Below, piece by piece: positions 1 to 7,102 of a stretch of 13,559 nt of DNA (position 1 is its first letter; every line of letters starts with the position of its first letter). The notes under the pieces were generated by a model, which saw nothing but the letters and a program-made list of their open reading frames with translations, ran no database searches and was not told the DNA's origin. Made by a program: the position numbers and the translations under genes. The stretch comes from Campylobacter concisus (GTDB taxonomy: Bacteria > Campylobacterota > Campylobacteria > Campylobacterales > Campylobacteraceae), in the NCBI GenBank assembly GCA_018375265.1, contig JAHADO010000011.1, positions 1-13,559 of the forward strand, written 5' to 3'.

Positions 1-1011
1 GTAAAAGGCGAGTACTACGGCAAGCCATGGCCAGCATGGGATGAAAAACACCCTGGCACACCGATACTTTACGATATGAGTAAGCCTTATGCAGAGGGCG
101 GCTCTGGCTTTAGAAACCGCTTTGGCTTAGAGCATAACGGCGTTAGCCAGCTAGCTAGCGAAGAGGCAACTTTGGTTGGCTCAGCTATAAAAGGTGGCTA
201 TCCACAAATCACAAAAGATAATATAGAAAAAGTCCTAGGCATCACTCTAACAGAAGAAGAGAAAGCTAAGATAGGACCAAGCTGGAGCATGGACTACAGC
301 GGTATCATATTAGAAAAATGCCGTGAAAAAGGGGTCGTGCCGTATGGTAATGCAAGGGCTAGAGCTATCGTTTGGGAATTTCTTGATCCTATCCCAAAAC
401 ATAGAGAGCCTATCCACTCACCACGATGGGATCTTGTCCAAAAGTATCCAACATTTGATGATCAAGCTAGAAATTTCCGTGTTTCTACTAAATTTAAGTC
501 AGAGCAACAAGCAAAAGACTGGTCAAAAGAGTTTCCTATCGTATTTAGCACGCAACGCGTCGTAAATTTAAGTGGTGCGGGAATGATAGAAAGAACTAGT
601 AAATACCTCTCAGCTATCACACCTGAGATGTTTGCTAATGTCCATCCTGAGCTTGCTTTAAAATACGGCATAAAAGATCGCGATATGATGTGGATCCACA
701 GCCCACAAGGCACGAAGATCAAAGTAAGGTGCTATCACAGCTATATGGTCACTCCAGATAGAATTTGTATGCCTTACAACTTCGCTGGCGTTATGCAAGG
801 TGTCGATCTCTCAGCTCGCTACCCAGAGGGCACTAAGCCTTATGTTATCGGCGAGAGCTTTAACACAGTTACTAACTACGGATTTGACCCTGTTACTCAA
901 ATTTCAGAATTTAACGCAGGTCTTTGCCGTATAGAAAAAGCTGAGGAGAATACCTTTAAAACATCGTTTTATCACGAGTATGGCGAGAGAGACGCCCTAG
1001 GTAAAGAGTAA
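1..1011 (+). CDS. fdhA: Formate dehydrogenase molybdopterin subunit, C-terminal part (5' end outside window)
   Basis: The reading frame is open from base 1, so this is the C-terminal 336 residues of a longer protein; the ATG at 76 is internal. The segment from about base 520 to 970 looks like the molybdopterin-dinucleotide-binding domain that ends enzymes of the DMSO reductase/formate dehydrogenase family, with conserved-looking stretches such as FPIVFSTQRVV, NVHPELALKYGI and MPYNFAGVMQG. In this family the enzyme oxidises formate to CO2 in the periplasm and passes electrons through the iron-sulfur subunit to the quinone pool. The active-site region (Cys or selenocysteine) and the Tat signal lie upstream and cannot be checked. 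The assignment rests mainly on the adjacent gene, which resembles Campylobacter FdhB. The gene ends ten bases before fdhB, and the fdhB ribosome binding site overlaps its stop codon. Another molybdopterin oxidoreductase of the same family is the main alternative. Confidence 0.83.
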   Translation, partial: VKGEYYGKPWPAWDEKHPGTPILYDMSKPYAEGGSGFRNRFGLEHNGVSQLASEEATLVGSAIKGGYPQITKDNIEKVLGITLTEEEKAKIGPSWSMDYSGIILEKCREKGVVPYGNARARAIVWEFLDPIPKHREPIHSPRWDLVQKYPTFDDQARNFRVSTKFKSEQQAKDWSKEFPIVFSTQRVVNLSGAGMIERTSKYLSAITPEMFANVHPELALKYGIKDRDMMWIHSPQGTKIKVRCYHSYMVTPDRICMPYNFAGVMQGVDLSARYPEGTKPYVIGESFNTVTNYGFDPVTQISEFNAGLCRIEKAEENTFKTSFYHEYGERDALGKE

Positions 1012-1021
1012 GGAGAGAAAA

Positions 1022-1582
1022 ATGGCAAGAATGAAATTTTTTGTAGATACTAATAGATGTATCAGCTGCTATGGATGTCAAGTCGCTTGCTCTTCTGCTC
1101 ATGAGCTTCCAGTAGGAATTTATAGAAGAAAGGTTATCACACTTCACGATGGTATCGAGGGCAAAGAGGTTTCAACCACTATCGCGTGTCAGCACTGCAC
1201 CGATGCACCTTGCGAGCAAGTTTGTCCGGTTGATTGCTTCTACATTAGAGCTGATGGCATCGTGCTTCACGATAAAAACAAGTGCATAGGCTGTGGATAC
1301 TGCTTATATGCTTGTCCATTTGGTGCGCCACAGTTTCCTAAAGATGGGGCATTTGGCGTAAAAGGCGTAATGGATAAATGCACTATGTGCGCAGGCGGTC
1401 CAGAGCCAACTAACTCACACGAGGAGAGAGAGCTTTACGGTCAAAACAGAATGGCTGAGGGCAAAGTGCCTATGTGTGCGGCTATCTGTTCTACAAACGC
1501 ACTTTTAGTTGGCGACGCTGCTGAGGTTTCAAATGTATATCGCAAACGCGTTATGCTAAGAAATACAGGACTAAACGTATAA
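1022..1582 (+). CDS. fdhB: Formate dehydrogenase iron-sulfur subunit FdhB
   Basis: This 186-residue ferredoxin-like electron-transfer subunit carries sixteen cysteines arranged for four [4Fe-4S] clusters: Cys13/16/19/23, Cys56/59/64/68, Cys88/91/94/98, and Cys120/123/152/156. Cys72 is extra. The pattern is that of the FdhB/PsrB/DmsB family, whose members relay electrons from the molybdopterin subunit to a membrane cytochrome or quinone. Stretches such as ACQHCTDAPCEQVCPV and MDKCTMCAGG look like Campylobacter FdhB. There is no signal peptide or membrane helix, which fits export together with a Tat-borne partner. The start at 1022 has AGGAG at 1011-1015, six bases upstream. A terminator hairpin follows within five bases of the stop, so no fdhC-type cytochrome b gene follows here, unlike C. 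jejuni where fdhC and fdhD are downstream. Confidence 0.88.
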   Translation: MARMKFFVDTNRCISCYGCQVACSSAHELPVGIYRRKVITLHDGIEGKEVSTTIACQHCTDAPCEQVCPVDCFYIRADGIVLHDKNKCIGCGYCLYACPFGAPQFPKDGAFGVKGVMDKCTMCAGGPEPTNSHEERELYGQNRMAEGKVPMCAAICSTNALLVGDAAEVSNVYRKRVMLRNTGLNV

Positions 1583-1586
1583 CATT

Positions 1587-1610
1587 AAGGAGGGCGCTTG
1601 CTCTCCTTTT
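1587..1610 (+). terminator. Rho-independent terminator after fdhB
   Basis: AAGGAG (1587-1592) pairs with CTCCTT (1603-1608), and the stem extends inward by G-T, G-C and C-G pairs to a four-base loop (1596-1599), giving nine pairs. T bases continue to 1610. The position, five bases after the fdhB stop, fits the end of the fdh transcript. Confidence 0.85.
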
Positions 1611-1764
1611 AAATTTATAAAATTTAAATTATTTTTATGATTTTTATAATCTAAAATTTCATCAATAATTTTTCTTATCTATTAAAATTATCAAAAATAT
1701 ATAACTTTTTTATCTCAATATGAAATTTTACTCTAACCCTCTAAAGCCCTAAATTTACGTAAAG

Positions 1765-1792
1765 TTGATTATTAGATTGTAAAAAATATTAT
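1765..1792 (+). promoter_or_regulatory. Candidate distal sigma-70 promoter
   Basis: TTGATT at 1765-1770 and TATTAT at 1787-1792 are separated by 16 bases, a fair match to -35 and -10 elements. Transcription would start near 1799, just upstream of the candidate Fur box, leaving a leader of about 100 bases. In sequence this AT-rich, such matches can arise by chance. Confidence 0.3.
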
Positions 1793-1813
1793 TTATGCTT
1801 TCAATTTACATTC

Positions 1814-1832
1814 TTTTATGATAATCGTTTTT
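1814..1832 (+). promoter_or_regulatory. Candidate Fur box
   Basis: Aligned with the classical 19-base Fur box GATAATGATAATCATTATC, this site matches at 13 positions, including an unbroken ATGATAATC core at 1818-1826. It lies between the two candidate promoters, adjacent to the expected -35 position of the proximal one, so bound Fur could block either. The homologous C. jejuni operon is known to be repressed by Fur when iron is plentiful, which supports the reading. The right half-site is poorly conserved. Confidence 0.5.
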
Positions 1833-1853
1833 ATTTTAATCAAAGTAAAGGCT

Positions 1854-1862
1854 TGCTAATAT
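1854..1862 (+). promoter_or_regulatory. Candidate proximal promoter (extended -10)
   Basis: TGCTAATAT forms an extended -10 element (TGn plus TAATAT at 1857-1862). Campylobacter promoters often lack a clear -35, and none is obvious here; the bases upstream are T-rich. A start near 1869 would leave a leader of about 28 bases before the ATG at 1897, containing the ribosome binding site AGGTGG at 1883-1888. Confidence 0.45.
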
Positions 1863-1896
1863 TCGGGCAAAATATATTTTACAGGTGGTTTAACTA

Positions 1897-3840
1897 ATGA
1901 ATAAATTTTTTAAATTTATGCTTATCATGCTACTGCCTATCTGGCTTGTAGCAAAAAATGACGACTACACACAAGTCGCAGCTCAGATAAAAGAGTCATT
2001 ACAAAAAGTAATAACAGAGTATAGAGCTGGCAACGTCGAGCAAGCAGTTAGCGATACTCAAAATGCTTATTTTGGCCTATTTGAAGATGTCGAAGCTGGC
2101 ATCAGAATAAATTTAGGTCAGAAAAAAGCTTACTCTATGGAGAAGCAGTTTGGCGAGATCAGAAAGGCGATAAAAGCTGGCGAAGCACCAGATGACGTGC
2201 AAAAAAGAATAGATCAGATAAATAGCGAAATCGCTGAAGTTTTGCCAGTTATTTTAAATGGTCATAAGCTTGTTGGTGAGTACTCAGACAGCCCAGCACA
2301 AGCTGCTGCAAGTGGCTATGACACTTCTAAATTTATCCCTGAGTGGAAGGTGGCATTTGAAAATTTATCAGCTACTTTGGATAAAGCCATAGCAAGCTAC
2401 GAGAGCGATAAACAAGATGATGCTAAAAATTCTATCCAAGATGCTAAATTTAATGATTATAGAAACACTCAACTTGAAATCGCCGTTCGCCAATATATAG
2501 AAAATGGCAAAAGCATAGATGCTGACATCCAAAGAAAGATGGGTGAAGCGATCAGTGGCATCACAAATGGCATAAGCAAAGATGACTTTAAAGTAAAGCT
2601 AGAAGAGATCAAAAAGTTAGCTTATGATGCCGTTGCAAAACTTCCAGCTGAAACAGTAAAACTAGCAAAAGTTGATATGAGTAGTGCAGCATCTAGCGAT
2701 AGCAGCGAAGATAGTGGCACAGACTACACTCAAACTGTTAAAAACATAAATGACAAAATTCAAGCAGCCATCGCGCTTTACAAAGGTGGCAATAGCGCTA
2801 AAGCTATGGGCGATATCCAAGACATCTACTTTGATGAGTTTGAAGGTAGCGGCATGGAGAACAAAGTAGGTGCGATAGATGTAAATTTAAAAACAGCTAT
2901 CGAAGCTACATTTGGTAACCTTGTGGCCCTTATGAAATCAGGTGCAGACGAAAAAACACTTGAAGAGAGTGCAAGCAAGATGTCATCTCAGCTAGCAGCC
3001 GCACTTGAGAAAACTAGCGGTTCAAGCTCACCTTGGACGCTATTTATCTGGGCTCTAACTATCATCTTAAGAGAGGGCTTTGAAGCTCTTATCATCGTTG
3101 CAGCTGTTGTTGCATATCTTGTAAAAACTGGCAATGCAAAATCTATGGGCAAGGTCGTATATAGCTCAGTTGGCGTGGCTGTCATCTTAAGCTTTGTCAT
3201 GGCTTGGATAATGAACGTCATCTTTGGCGAGGCAGCAGGTCAAAAAAGAGAGCTTATGGAAGGCATCACGATGCTTGTTGCAGTGGGACTTCTATTTTAT
3301 GTTGGCTTCTGGCTTCTTTCAAATGCTGGTGCTAAAAAATGGAACGACTATATCAAATCTCACTTATCTGAGTCTATCTCAAGTGGCTCAAGCACGATGC
3401 TTTGGTGGACTGTATTTTTAGCGGTATTTAGAGAGGGCGCTGAGACAGTGCTATTTTATCAAGCGCTTATCTTTGACGCAAAAGACTCAGCTGGCTACTC
3501 AATGATCGCAGCTGGCTTTGTTGTAGGTCTTATCGTTCTTTTAATAGTCTATTTCTTATTTAAAATTTTCGCTATTAAAATTCCTATTAAGCCATTTTTT
3601 ATATTTACATCAGCTATCATCTTTTACATGTCGATCGTCTTTGTTGGCAAGGGCGTTGGCGAGCTAGTTGAGGGCAAAATTTTCATCCCAACTATCATAA
3701 AAGGACTAAATTTTCCTGACTGGATGAGAGACTGGCTAGGACTTATGCCATATTACGAGAGCTTAGTACCTCAAATCATTATGGTGCTTGCCCTAATTAT
3801 AGGCATCGTTATCATGAAATCAAAACAAAATAAAAACTAA
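1897..3840 (+). CDS. FTR1-family iron permease with N-terminal periplasmic domain (Cj1658-like)
   Basis: This 647-residue inner-membrane protein is predicted to import iron. Residues 1-19 look like a signal peptide. Residues 20 to about 380 form a soluble, helix-rich, probably periplasmic region built from two related units (23 to about 119 and 276 to about 373) with a Ser/Asp-rich linker near 262-274. The C-terminal part has about seven membrane segments and two copies of the FTR1 signature REGxE, at 392-396 (REGFE) and 512-516 (REGAE). In FTR1 permeases these glutamates coordinate iron during passage. Yeast Ftr1 works with a multicopper oxidase; bacterial versions such as E. coli FetM work with a P19 protein, and p19 follows here after 20 bases. 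The ATG has AGGTGG eight bases upstream. Iron- and Fur-dependent regulation is inferred from the upstream site. Confidence 0.92.
   Translation: MNKFFKFMLIMLLPIWLVAKNDDYTQVAAQIKESLQKVITEYRAGNVEQAVSDTQNAYFGLFEDVEAGIRINLGQKKAYSMEKQFGEIRKAIKAGEAPDDVQKRIDQINSEIAEVLPVILNGHKLVGEYSDSPAQAAASGYDTSKFIPEWKVAFENLSATLDKAIASYESDKQDDAKNSIQDAKFNDYRNTQLEIAVRQYIENGKSIDADIQRKMGEAISGITNGISKDDFKVKLEEIKKLAYDAVAKLPAETVKLAKVDMSSAASSDSSEDSGTDYTQTVKNINDKIQAAIALYKGGNSAKAMGDIQDIYFDEFEGSGMENKVGAIDVNLKTAIEATFGNLVALMKSGADEKTLEESASKMSSQLAAALEKTSGSSSPWTLFIWALTIILREGFEALIIVAAVVAYLVKTGNAKSMGKVVYSSVGVAVILSFVMAWIMNVIFGEAAGQKRELMEGITMLVAVGLLFYVGFWLLSNAGAKKWNDYIKSHLSESISSGSSTMLWWTVFLAVFREGAETVLFYQALIFDAKDSAGYSMIAAGFVVGLIVLLIVYFLFKIFAIKIPIKPFFIFTSAIIFYMSIVFVGKGVGELVEGKIFIPTIIKGLNFPDWMRDWLGLMPYYESLVPQIIMVLALIIGIVIMKSKQNKN
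1963..2253 (+). repeat. Periplasmic repeat unit 1 of the FTR1 protein
   Basis: This segment encodes residues 23 to about 119. It begins with DYTQ and contains YRAGNVEQAVSDTQNAYF followed by a FE pair, which aligns with unit 2 over about 97 residues with only a one-residue gap. The similarity is at protein level; the DNA has diverged. Confidence 0.7.
2722..3015 (+). repeat. Periplasmic repeat unit 2 of the FTR1 protein
   Basis: This segment encodes residues 276 to about 373. It again begins with DYTQ and contains YKGGNSAKAMGDIQDIYF followed by FE, matching unit 1 in order and spacing. It leads directly into the first membrane segment. Confidence 0.7.
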
Positions 3841-3860
3841 TCTTATATAAAGGAGAGGAT

Positions 3861-4382
3861 ATGAATAAAATTCTTAGTTCAGCTCTAGCACTTAGTCTAG
3901 CGGCTGGTTTTGCACTTGCTGGAGAGCACCCAATCGGCGAGCCTGTAGAGGCTAATGGCATGGAGATAGCTGCAGTTTATCTTGAGCCAATCGATATGGA
4001 GCCAAAAGGCGTTGATCTAGCTCCAAGTTTGGCTGATCTTCACTTAGAAGCTGACATCCACGCTATAAAAGGCAACAAAAACGGCTTTGGCGAAGGCGAG
4101 TGGATCCCATACCTAAAGATCAACTATGAGCTAAAAAACCTTGATAATGGTAAAACTAAAAAAGGTACATTTATGCCAATGGTTGCAAGCGATGGCCCAC
4201 ACTACGGCGCTAACGTAAAAATGGATACAGGTGTAGGTAACTATGAGCTTAAATTCCACATCGACAATCCAGAAAAACAAGGCTTTGGTCGCCACGCTGA
4301 CAAAGAGACTGGTGTTGGTAAATGGTTTGAGCCTTTCACAACAACTTATAAATTTCAATGGACAGGTGGTCCTGTTAAATAG
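3861..4382 (+). CDS. p19: Periplasmic iron/copper-binding protein P19
   Basis: This 173-residue protein starts with a clear signal peptide, with cleavage expected after ALA at residue 20, giving a mature protein of about 153 residues. It belongs to the P19/FetP/Tp34 family (Fe2+ transport protein fold), periplasmic dimers that bind copper and probably iron. Candidate metal ligands include His61 and His67 with Glu63 in HLEADIH, Met105 and Met107 in FMPMVAS, His114 in DGPHYG, and His133 or His145; these were chosen by position relative to the family and not by structural alignment. In C. jejuni p19 supports growth under iron limitation. The start at 3861 has a strong AGGAG at 3851-3855. A hairpin follows eight bases after the stop, separating p19 from the rest of the operon. 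Confidence 0.95.
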   Translation: MNKILSSALALSLAAGFALAGEHPIGEPVEANGMEIAAVYLEPIDMEPKGVDLAPSLADLHLEADIHAIKGNKNGFGEGEWIPYLKINYELKNLDNGKTKKGTFMPMVASDGPHYGANVKMDTGVGNYELKFHIDNPEKQGFGRHADKETGVGKWFEPFTTTYKFQWTGGPVK

Positions 4383-4389
4383 TCACTTT

Positions 4390-4410
4390 GGGGCGTTCTC
4401 GCCCCTTTTT
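4390..4410 (+). terminator. Intra-operon hairpin with T-run after p19
   Basis: GGGGCG (4390-4395) pairs perfectly with CGCCCC (4400-4405) around a TTCT loop, followed by five T bases. It has the form of an intrinsic terminator yet lies only 24 bases before the next gene of the same functional set, with no room for a clear promoter in between. It probably reduces rather than abolishes read-through. Confidence 0.8.
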
Positions 4411-4433
4411 AAAAATTCTCATAGGGTTTAGTT

Positions 4434-5813
4434 ATGTCAATTTACTTCTATCAGGTCTTTTTAGCCCTCCTTGGATTTACGCTTTTTGCTGCCTTAAATA
4501 ACAATGGCAAAAGTTTAAAAACGATCTTTTTACCGTCATTTCTTGGCGTTGTTGCTGGTGTGCTTATCTTTAAAGCTGCTCGTCATGCGCTTGTTGATGA
4601 CCAGTTTAAAATTTTCATAGATTCTGTGACACTGGTTTTTCTACTCATTAGCATTTTATGGATATTTTTCGAGCTTAAGATAGCAAAAATCGTAACATTT
4701 TTTATTTTAGGCATCGGCTTTGGCTTTGGCTATAGCTCAAGTAGCGCATTGTTCCCACTTTTTGGTGGCGAGCTGCTTGACACGCTTTCAGTCATTAGCT
4801 TCTTTTTGATGATCTTTGCGATGATCTTGATAATATTTTTATTTTTCTTCATTTCAAATTTAAAAGCAAGCATCCCATCATCAGTAGCTAAAATTTTAGC
4901 TCTTATCACATTGGTCTTTTTATTAGTTGATAGAAGCTCACAAACTGCACTCGAGCTTTTGCGTGCAGGCGCTTTAAAGATAAGTAGCGAGCTAAATTCT
5001 CAAATTTTATCTATCAGCGCAAAAGGCATCTACGTCACAGAATTTAGTGCCTATTTTTACATAGCAGTGATCCTTCTTTTATGCATCATCGCGCTTTGCT
5101 TTGTGCCAAAGAGTATCGATAAGAGCACGTTTGGCTCTATCAAATACCGTTTTACAAAAGCCATTAGAGAAAATGTCTTTGACAATGTAAAATTTGCATT
5201 TTGCAGCGTTTTAATAGCGCTTGGCTTCTCACTTTATTTTGATCTTTACGCATCTCGCCCACCTCAAATTTCAGAGCCAGTCTTGGTTGAGCCAGTGGGA
5301 GATAAATTTATATTTGATGTTGATATGTTAAAAGATAATGAACTTCACAGATTTGCCTACATCACAGATGAGGGCAAGCAGATAAGATTTTTCTTGCTAA
5401 ACCGCTTTAGCGACCGCCCATCTCCTGTCATCGTCTTTGACTCGTGCATGATTTGTGGCGATATGGGCTACATAAAAAGAGGCAATGACCTTATTTGTAT
5501 CTCTTGTAATGTTAGAATTTTCTTGCCGTCAGTTGGCAAAGAGGGCGGTTGTAACCCGATCCCTATGGCATTTACCTTTGATGGTAAAAATATCATAGTT
5601 GATTATAAAACGATCGTCGCAGGGGCAAACTACTTTAGCAAGGTCGTCGAAAAGATGGTGCTTGATCCTGTAAGCCACAAAAAGGTGAGCAATCTTGATT
5701 CAAGATCATATTTATACTACGGACGCACATATTTCTTTGAGAGCAACGAAACTCAGGCGAAATTTGAAGCAAATCCAGAAAAATATGTAGAAACAAATGG
5801 AACGTTAAAATGA
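4434..5813 (+). CDS. DUF2318 membrane protein with CxxC motifs (Cj1660-like)
   Basis: This 459-residue protein has about eight membrane segments within residues 1-266 and a C-terminal soluble domain that is probably periplasmic. The soluble domain carries Cys338/Cys341 (SCMICG), Cys355/Cys358 (CISC) and Cys373 in GGCNPIP, the arrangement typical of DUF2318, a family annotated as a predicted iron-sulfur or metal-binding membrane protein. It occurs next to FTR1 and P19 in several lineages, which suggests a redox or metal-transfer role in iron uptake; its biochemistry is not established. The final part, about 411-454, resembles a YHS domain (DPVSHKKV, YYGRTYFF, KFEANPEKYV) but lacks the usual cysteines. 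The start is preceded by a weak AGGG at 4423-4426. The end overlaps the next gene by four bases (ATGA), suggesting coupled translation. Confidence 0.88.
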   Translation: MSIYFYQVFLALLGFTLFAALNNNGKSLKTIFLPSFLGVVAGVLIFKAARHALVDDQFKIFIDSVTLVFLLISILWIFFELKIAKIVTFFILGIGFGFGYSSSSALFPLFGGELLDTLSVISFFLMIFAMILIIFLFFFISNLKASIPSSVAKILALITLVFLLVDRSSQTALELLRAGALKISSELNSQILSISAKGIYVTEFSAYFYIAVILLLCIIALCFVPKSIDKSTFGSIKYRFTKAIRENVFDNVKFAFCSVLIALGFSLYFDLYASRPPQISEPVLVEPVGDKFIFDVDMLKDNELHRFAYITDEGKQIRFFLLNRFSDRPSPVIVFDSCMICGDMGYIKRGNDLICISCNVRIFLPSVGKEGGCNPIPMAFTFDGKNIIVDYKTIVAGANYFSKVVEKMVLDPVSHKKVSNLDSRSYLYYGRTYFFESNETQAKFEANPEKYVETNGTLK

Positions 5814-7102
5814 AAAATATGCAACTAAGAATGATAAAAAGCTCGATCACTGGCTCAAAGGTGCAAAAGACGATGGCGTTTATCACCATCTTGCTAGCTG
5901 CTCTTTTGATAGCTTGCATGCTAAATATCACGCTAAAAATTGGCGATCAAGTGGCAAGTGAGCTTAGAGGATATGGCTCAAATATCGTCGTTTTACCACG
6001 CGGTGAGAGCCTAAGCATCGAGATCGAGGGTAAAAATTTCACCCCACTAAAATCACAAAATTTACTCCCAGAAGCTGATATCTACAAGATAAAAGAGATC
6101 TTTTGGAGAAATAACATCGTTGCTTTTGCTCCGTTTTTAGAGACAAAGGTAAAAGACGCTAAGGGTGATGAGTTTAGCTTTGAGGGGACATATTTTGATA
6201 AAAATATCGGACTAAAAGATGAGCCAGAATTTAGCACAGGCGTTAAGAGTTTGTATGGATTTTGGGGTGTTGAGGGCGCTTGGCCAAAAGATGAGAGCAT
6301 GGATGAAATTTTAGTCGGCGATGAGCTTGCAAAGGCTAAAAATTTAAAAGTTGGTGACAAGCTTAGCCTTGTAGGCAAAAATGGCACAAAAGAGGTTAGC
6401 GTGGTTGGCATCTTAAAAGGGGCAAGCGACGAGGCACATAAGCTAATAGGCTCGCTCAAACTTGCTGGCGATCTATCAGGGCATCCTGGCTCATATACAA
6501 AAGCTGAAGTCTCAGCCATGACGATCCCAGAAAACGACCTATCGTTAAAAGCAAGAAGAAATTTAGACAACCTTGATAGTGCAGAGTACGATAAATGGTA
6601 TTGCTCAGCTTATGCTGGATCTATCGCATTTCAGATAGAAGAAAATTTACCAAACGTTAGCGCAAAGGCAAGCCTTCAAGTAAGCGATGCTGAGAGTAAT
6701 ATCGTAAAGAAAATTCAAAGCCTAATGGGTATCGTTAGTATCATCGCTCTTGTGGTCTCAGCCATCGGTATAACGTCGCTAATGACAAGTGAAATTTATC
6801 GCCGCAAAAAAGAGATCGGCCTTTTAAAAGCCATAGGTGCAAGTAACTTTGAAATTTACGCCCTTTTTGCTAGTGAGAGCCTTGTGGTTGCCTTTTTTGC
6901 AGGTATCACGGGAGCATTTTTAGGATACGCGCTAAGCTACGTGATGTCTTACATCATCTTCTCTCACGGCATAGGCATAGCATGGATCGTGCTGCCAATT
7001 AGCGTGGCGTTTGCCTTGCTTATCTCAGTCGTTGGCTCGCTAATGCCAATGAGAAACGTCATAAATTTACTACCTGCGGAGGTGCTATATGACCGCAAAT
7101 AG
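5810..7102 (+). CDS. ABC transporter permease, FtsX/MacB type (Cj1661-like)
   Basis: This 430-residue protein has the layout of MacB/LolC-type permeases: one membrane segment near residues 22-40, a large periplasmic domain of about 260 residues, then three membrane segments forming the FtsX domain (about 308-425). The sequence RRKKEIGLLKAIGAS at 331-345 is the cytoplasmic coupling segment expected to contact the ATPase. Proteins of this type usually transmit mechanical force to periplasmic or outer-membrane partners and do not form a simple import channel, so a role in driving P19- or DUF2318-linked steps is an inference. Translation begins at the ATGA overlap with the previous stop. It is a diverged paralogue of the next gene: compare SELRGYGSN here with RELKTYGAN there. 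Confidence 0.9.
   Translation: MKNMQLRMIKSSITGSKVQKTMAFITILLAALLIACMLNITLKIGDQVASELRGYGSNIVVLPRGESLSIEIEGKNFTPLKSQNLLPEADIYKIKEIFWRNNIVAFAPFLETKVKDAKGDEFSFEGTYFDKNIGLKDEPEFSTGVKSLYGFWGVEGAWPKDESMDEILVGDELAKAKNLKVGDKLSLVGKNGTKEVSVVGILKGASDEAHKLIGSLKLAGDLSGHPGSYTKAEVSAMTIPENDLSLKARRNLDNLDSAEYDKWYCSAYAGSIAFQIEENLPNVSAKASLQVSDAESNIVKKIQSLMGIVSIIALVVSAIGITSLMTSEIYRRKKEIGLLKAIGASNFEIYALFASESLVVAFFAGITGAFLGYALSYVMSYIIFSHGIGIAWIVLPISVAFALLISVVGSLMPMRNVINLLPAEVLYDRK

Larger units (their letters stand above)
1583..1896 (+). other. AT-rich intergenic control region upstream of the iron operon
   Basis: These 314 bases separate the fdh genes from the iron operon. Apart from the terminator at the left end they are very AT-rich and hold no plausible gene on either strand; runs of A and T and repeated AAATTT words dominate. 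The right half holds the candidate promoters and Fur box listed separately. I see no riboswitch-like structure and no relic of a lost fdhC gene, although a decayed relic would be hard to see by eye in such biased sequence. Confidence 0.7.

Noticed and set aside
1611..1760. AT-rich spacer as a decayed gene or small RNA
   Set aside because: No coherent frame, promoter-terminator pair or stable GC-containing structure was visible.
6082..6570. Open minus-strand frame of 162 codons inside the first ABC permease gene
   Set aside because: It is antisense to a well-supported gene and its translation is Ser/Pro/Phe-rich, as expected from reading a coding strand backwards; no family is recognised.
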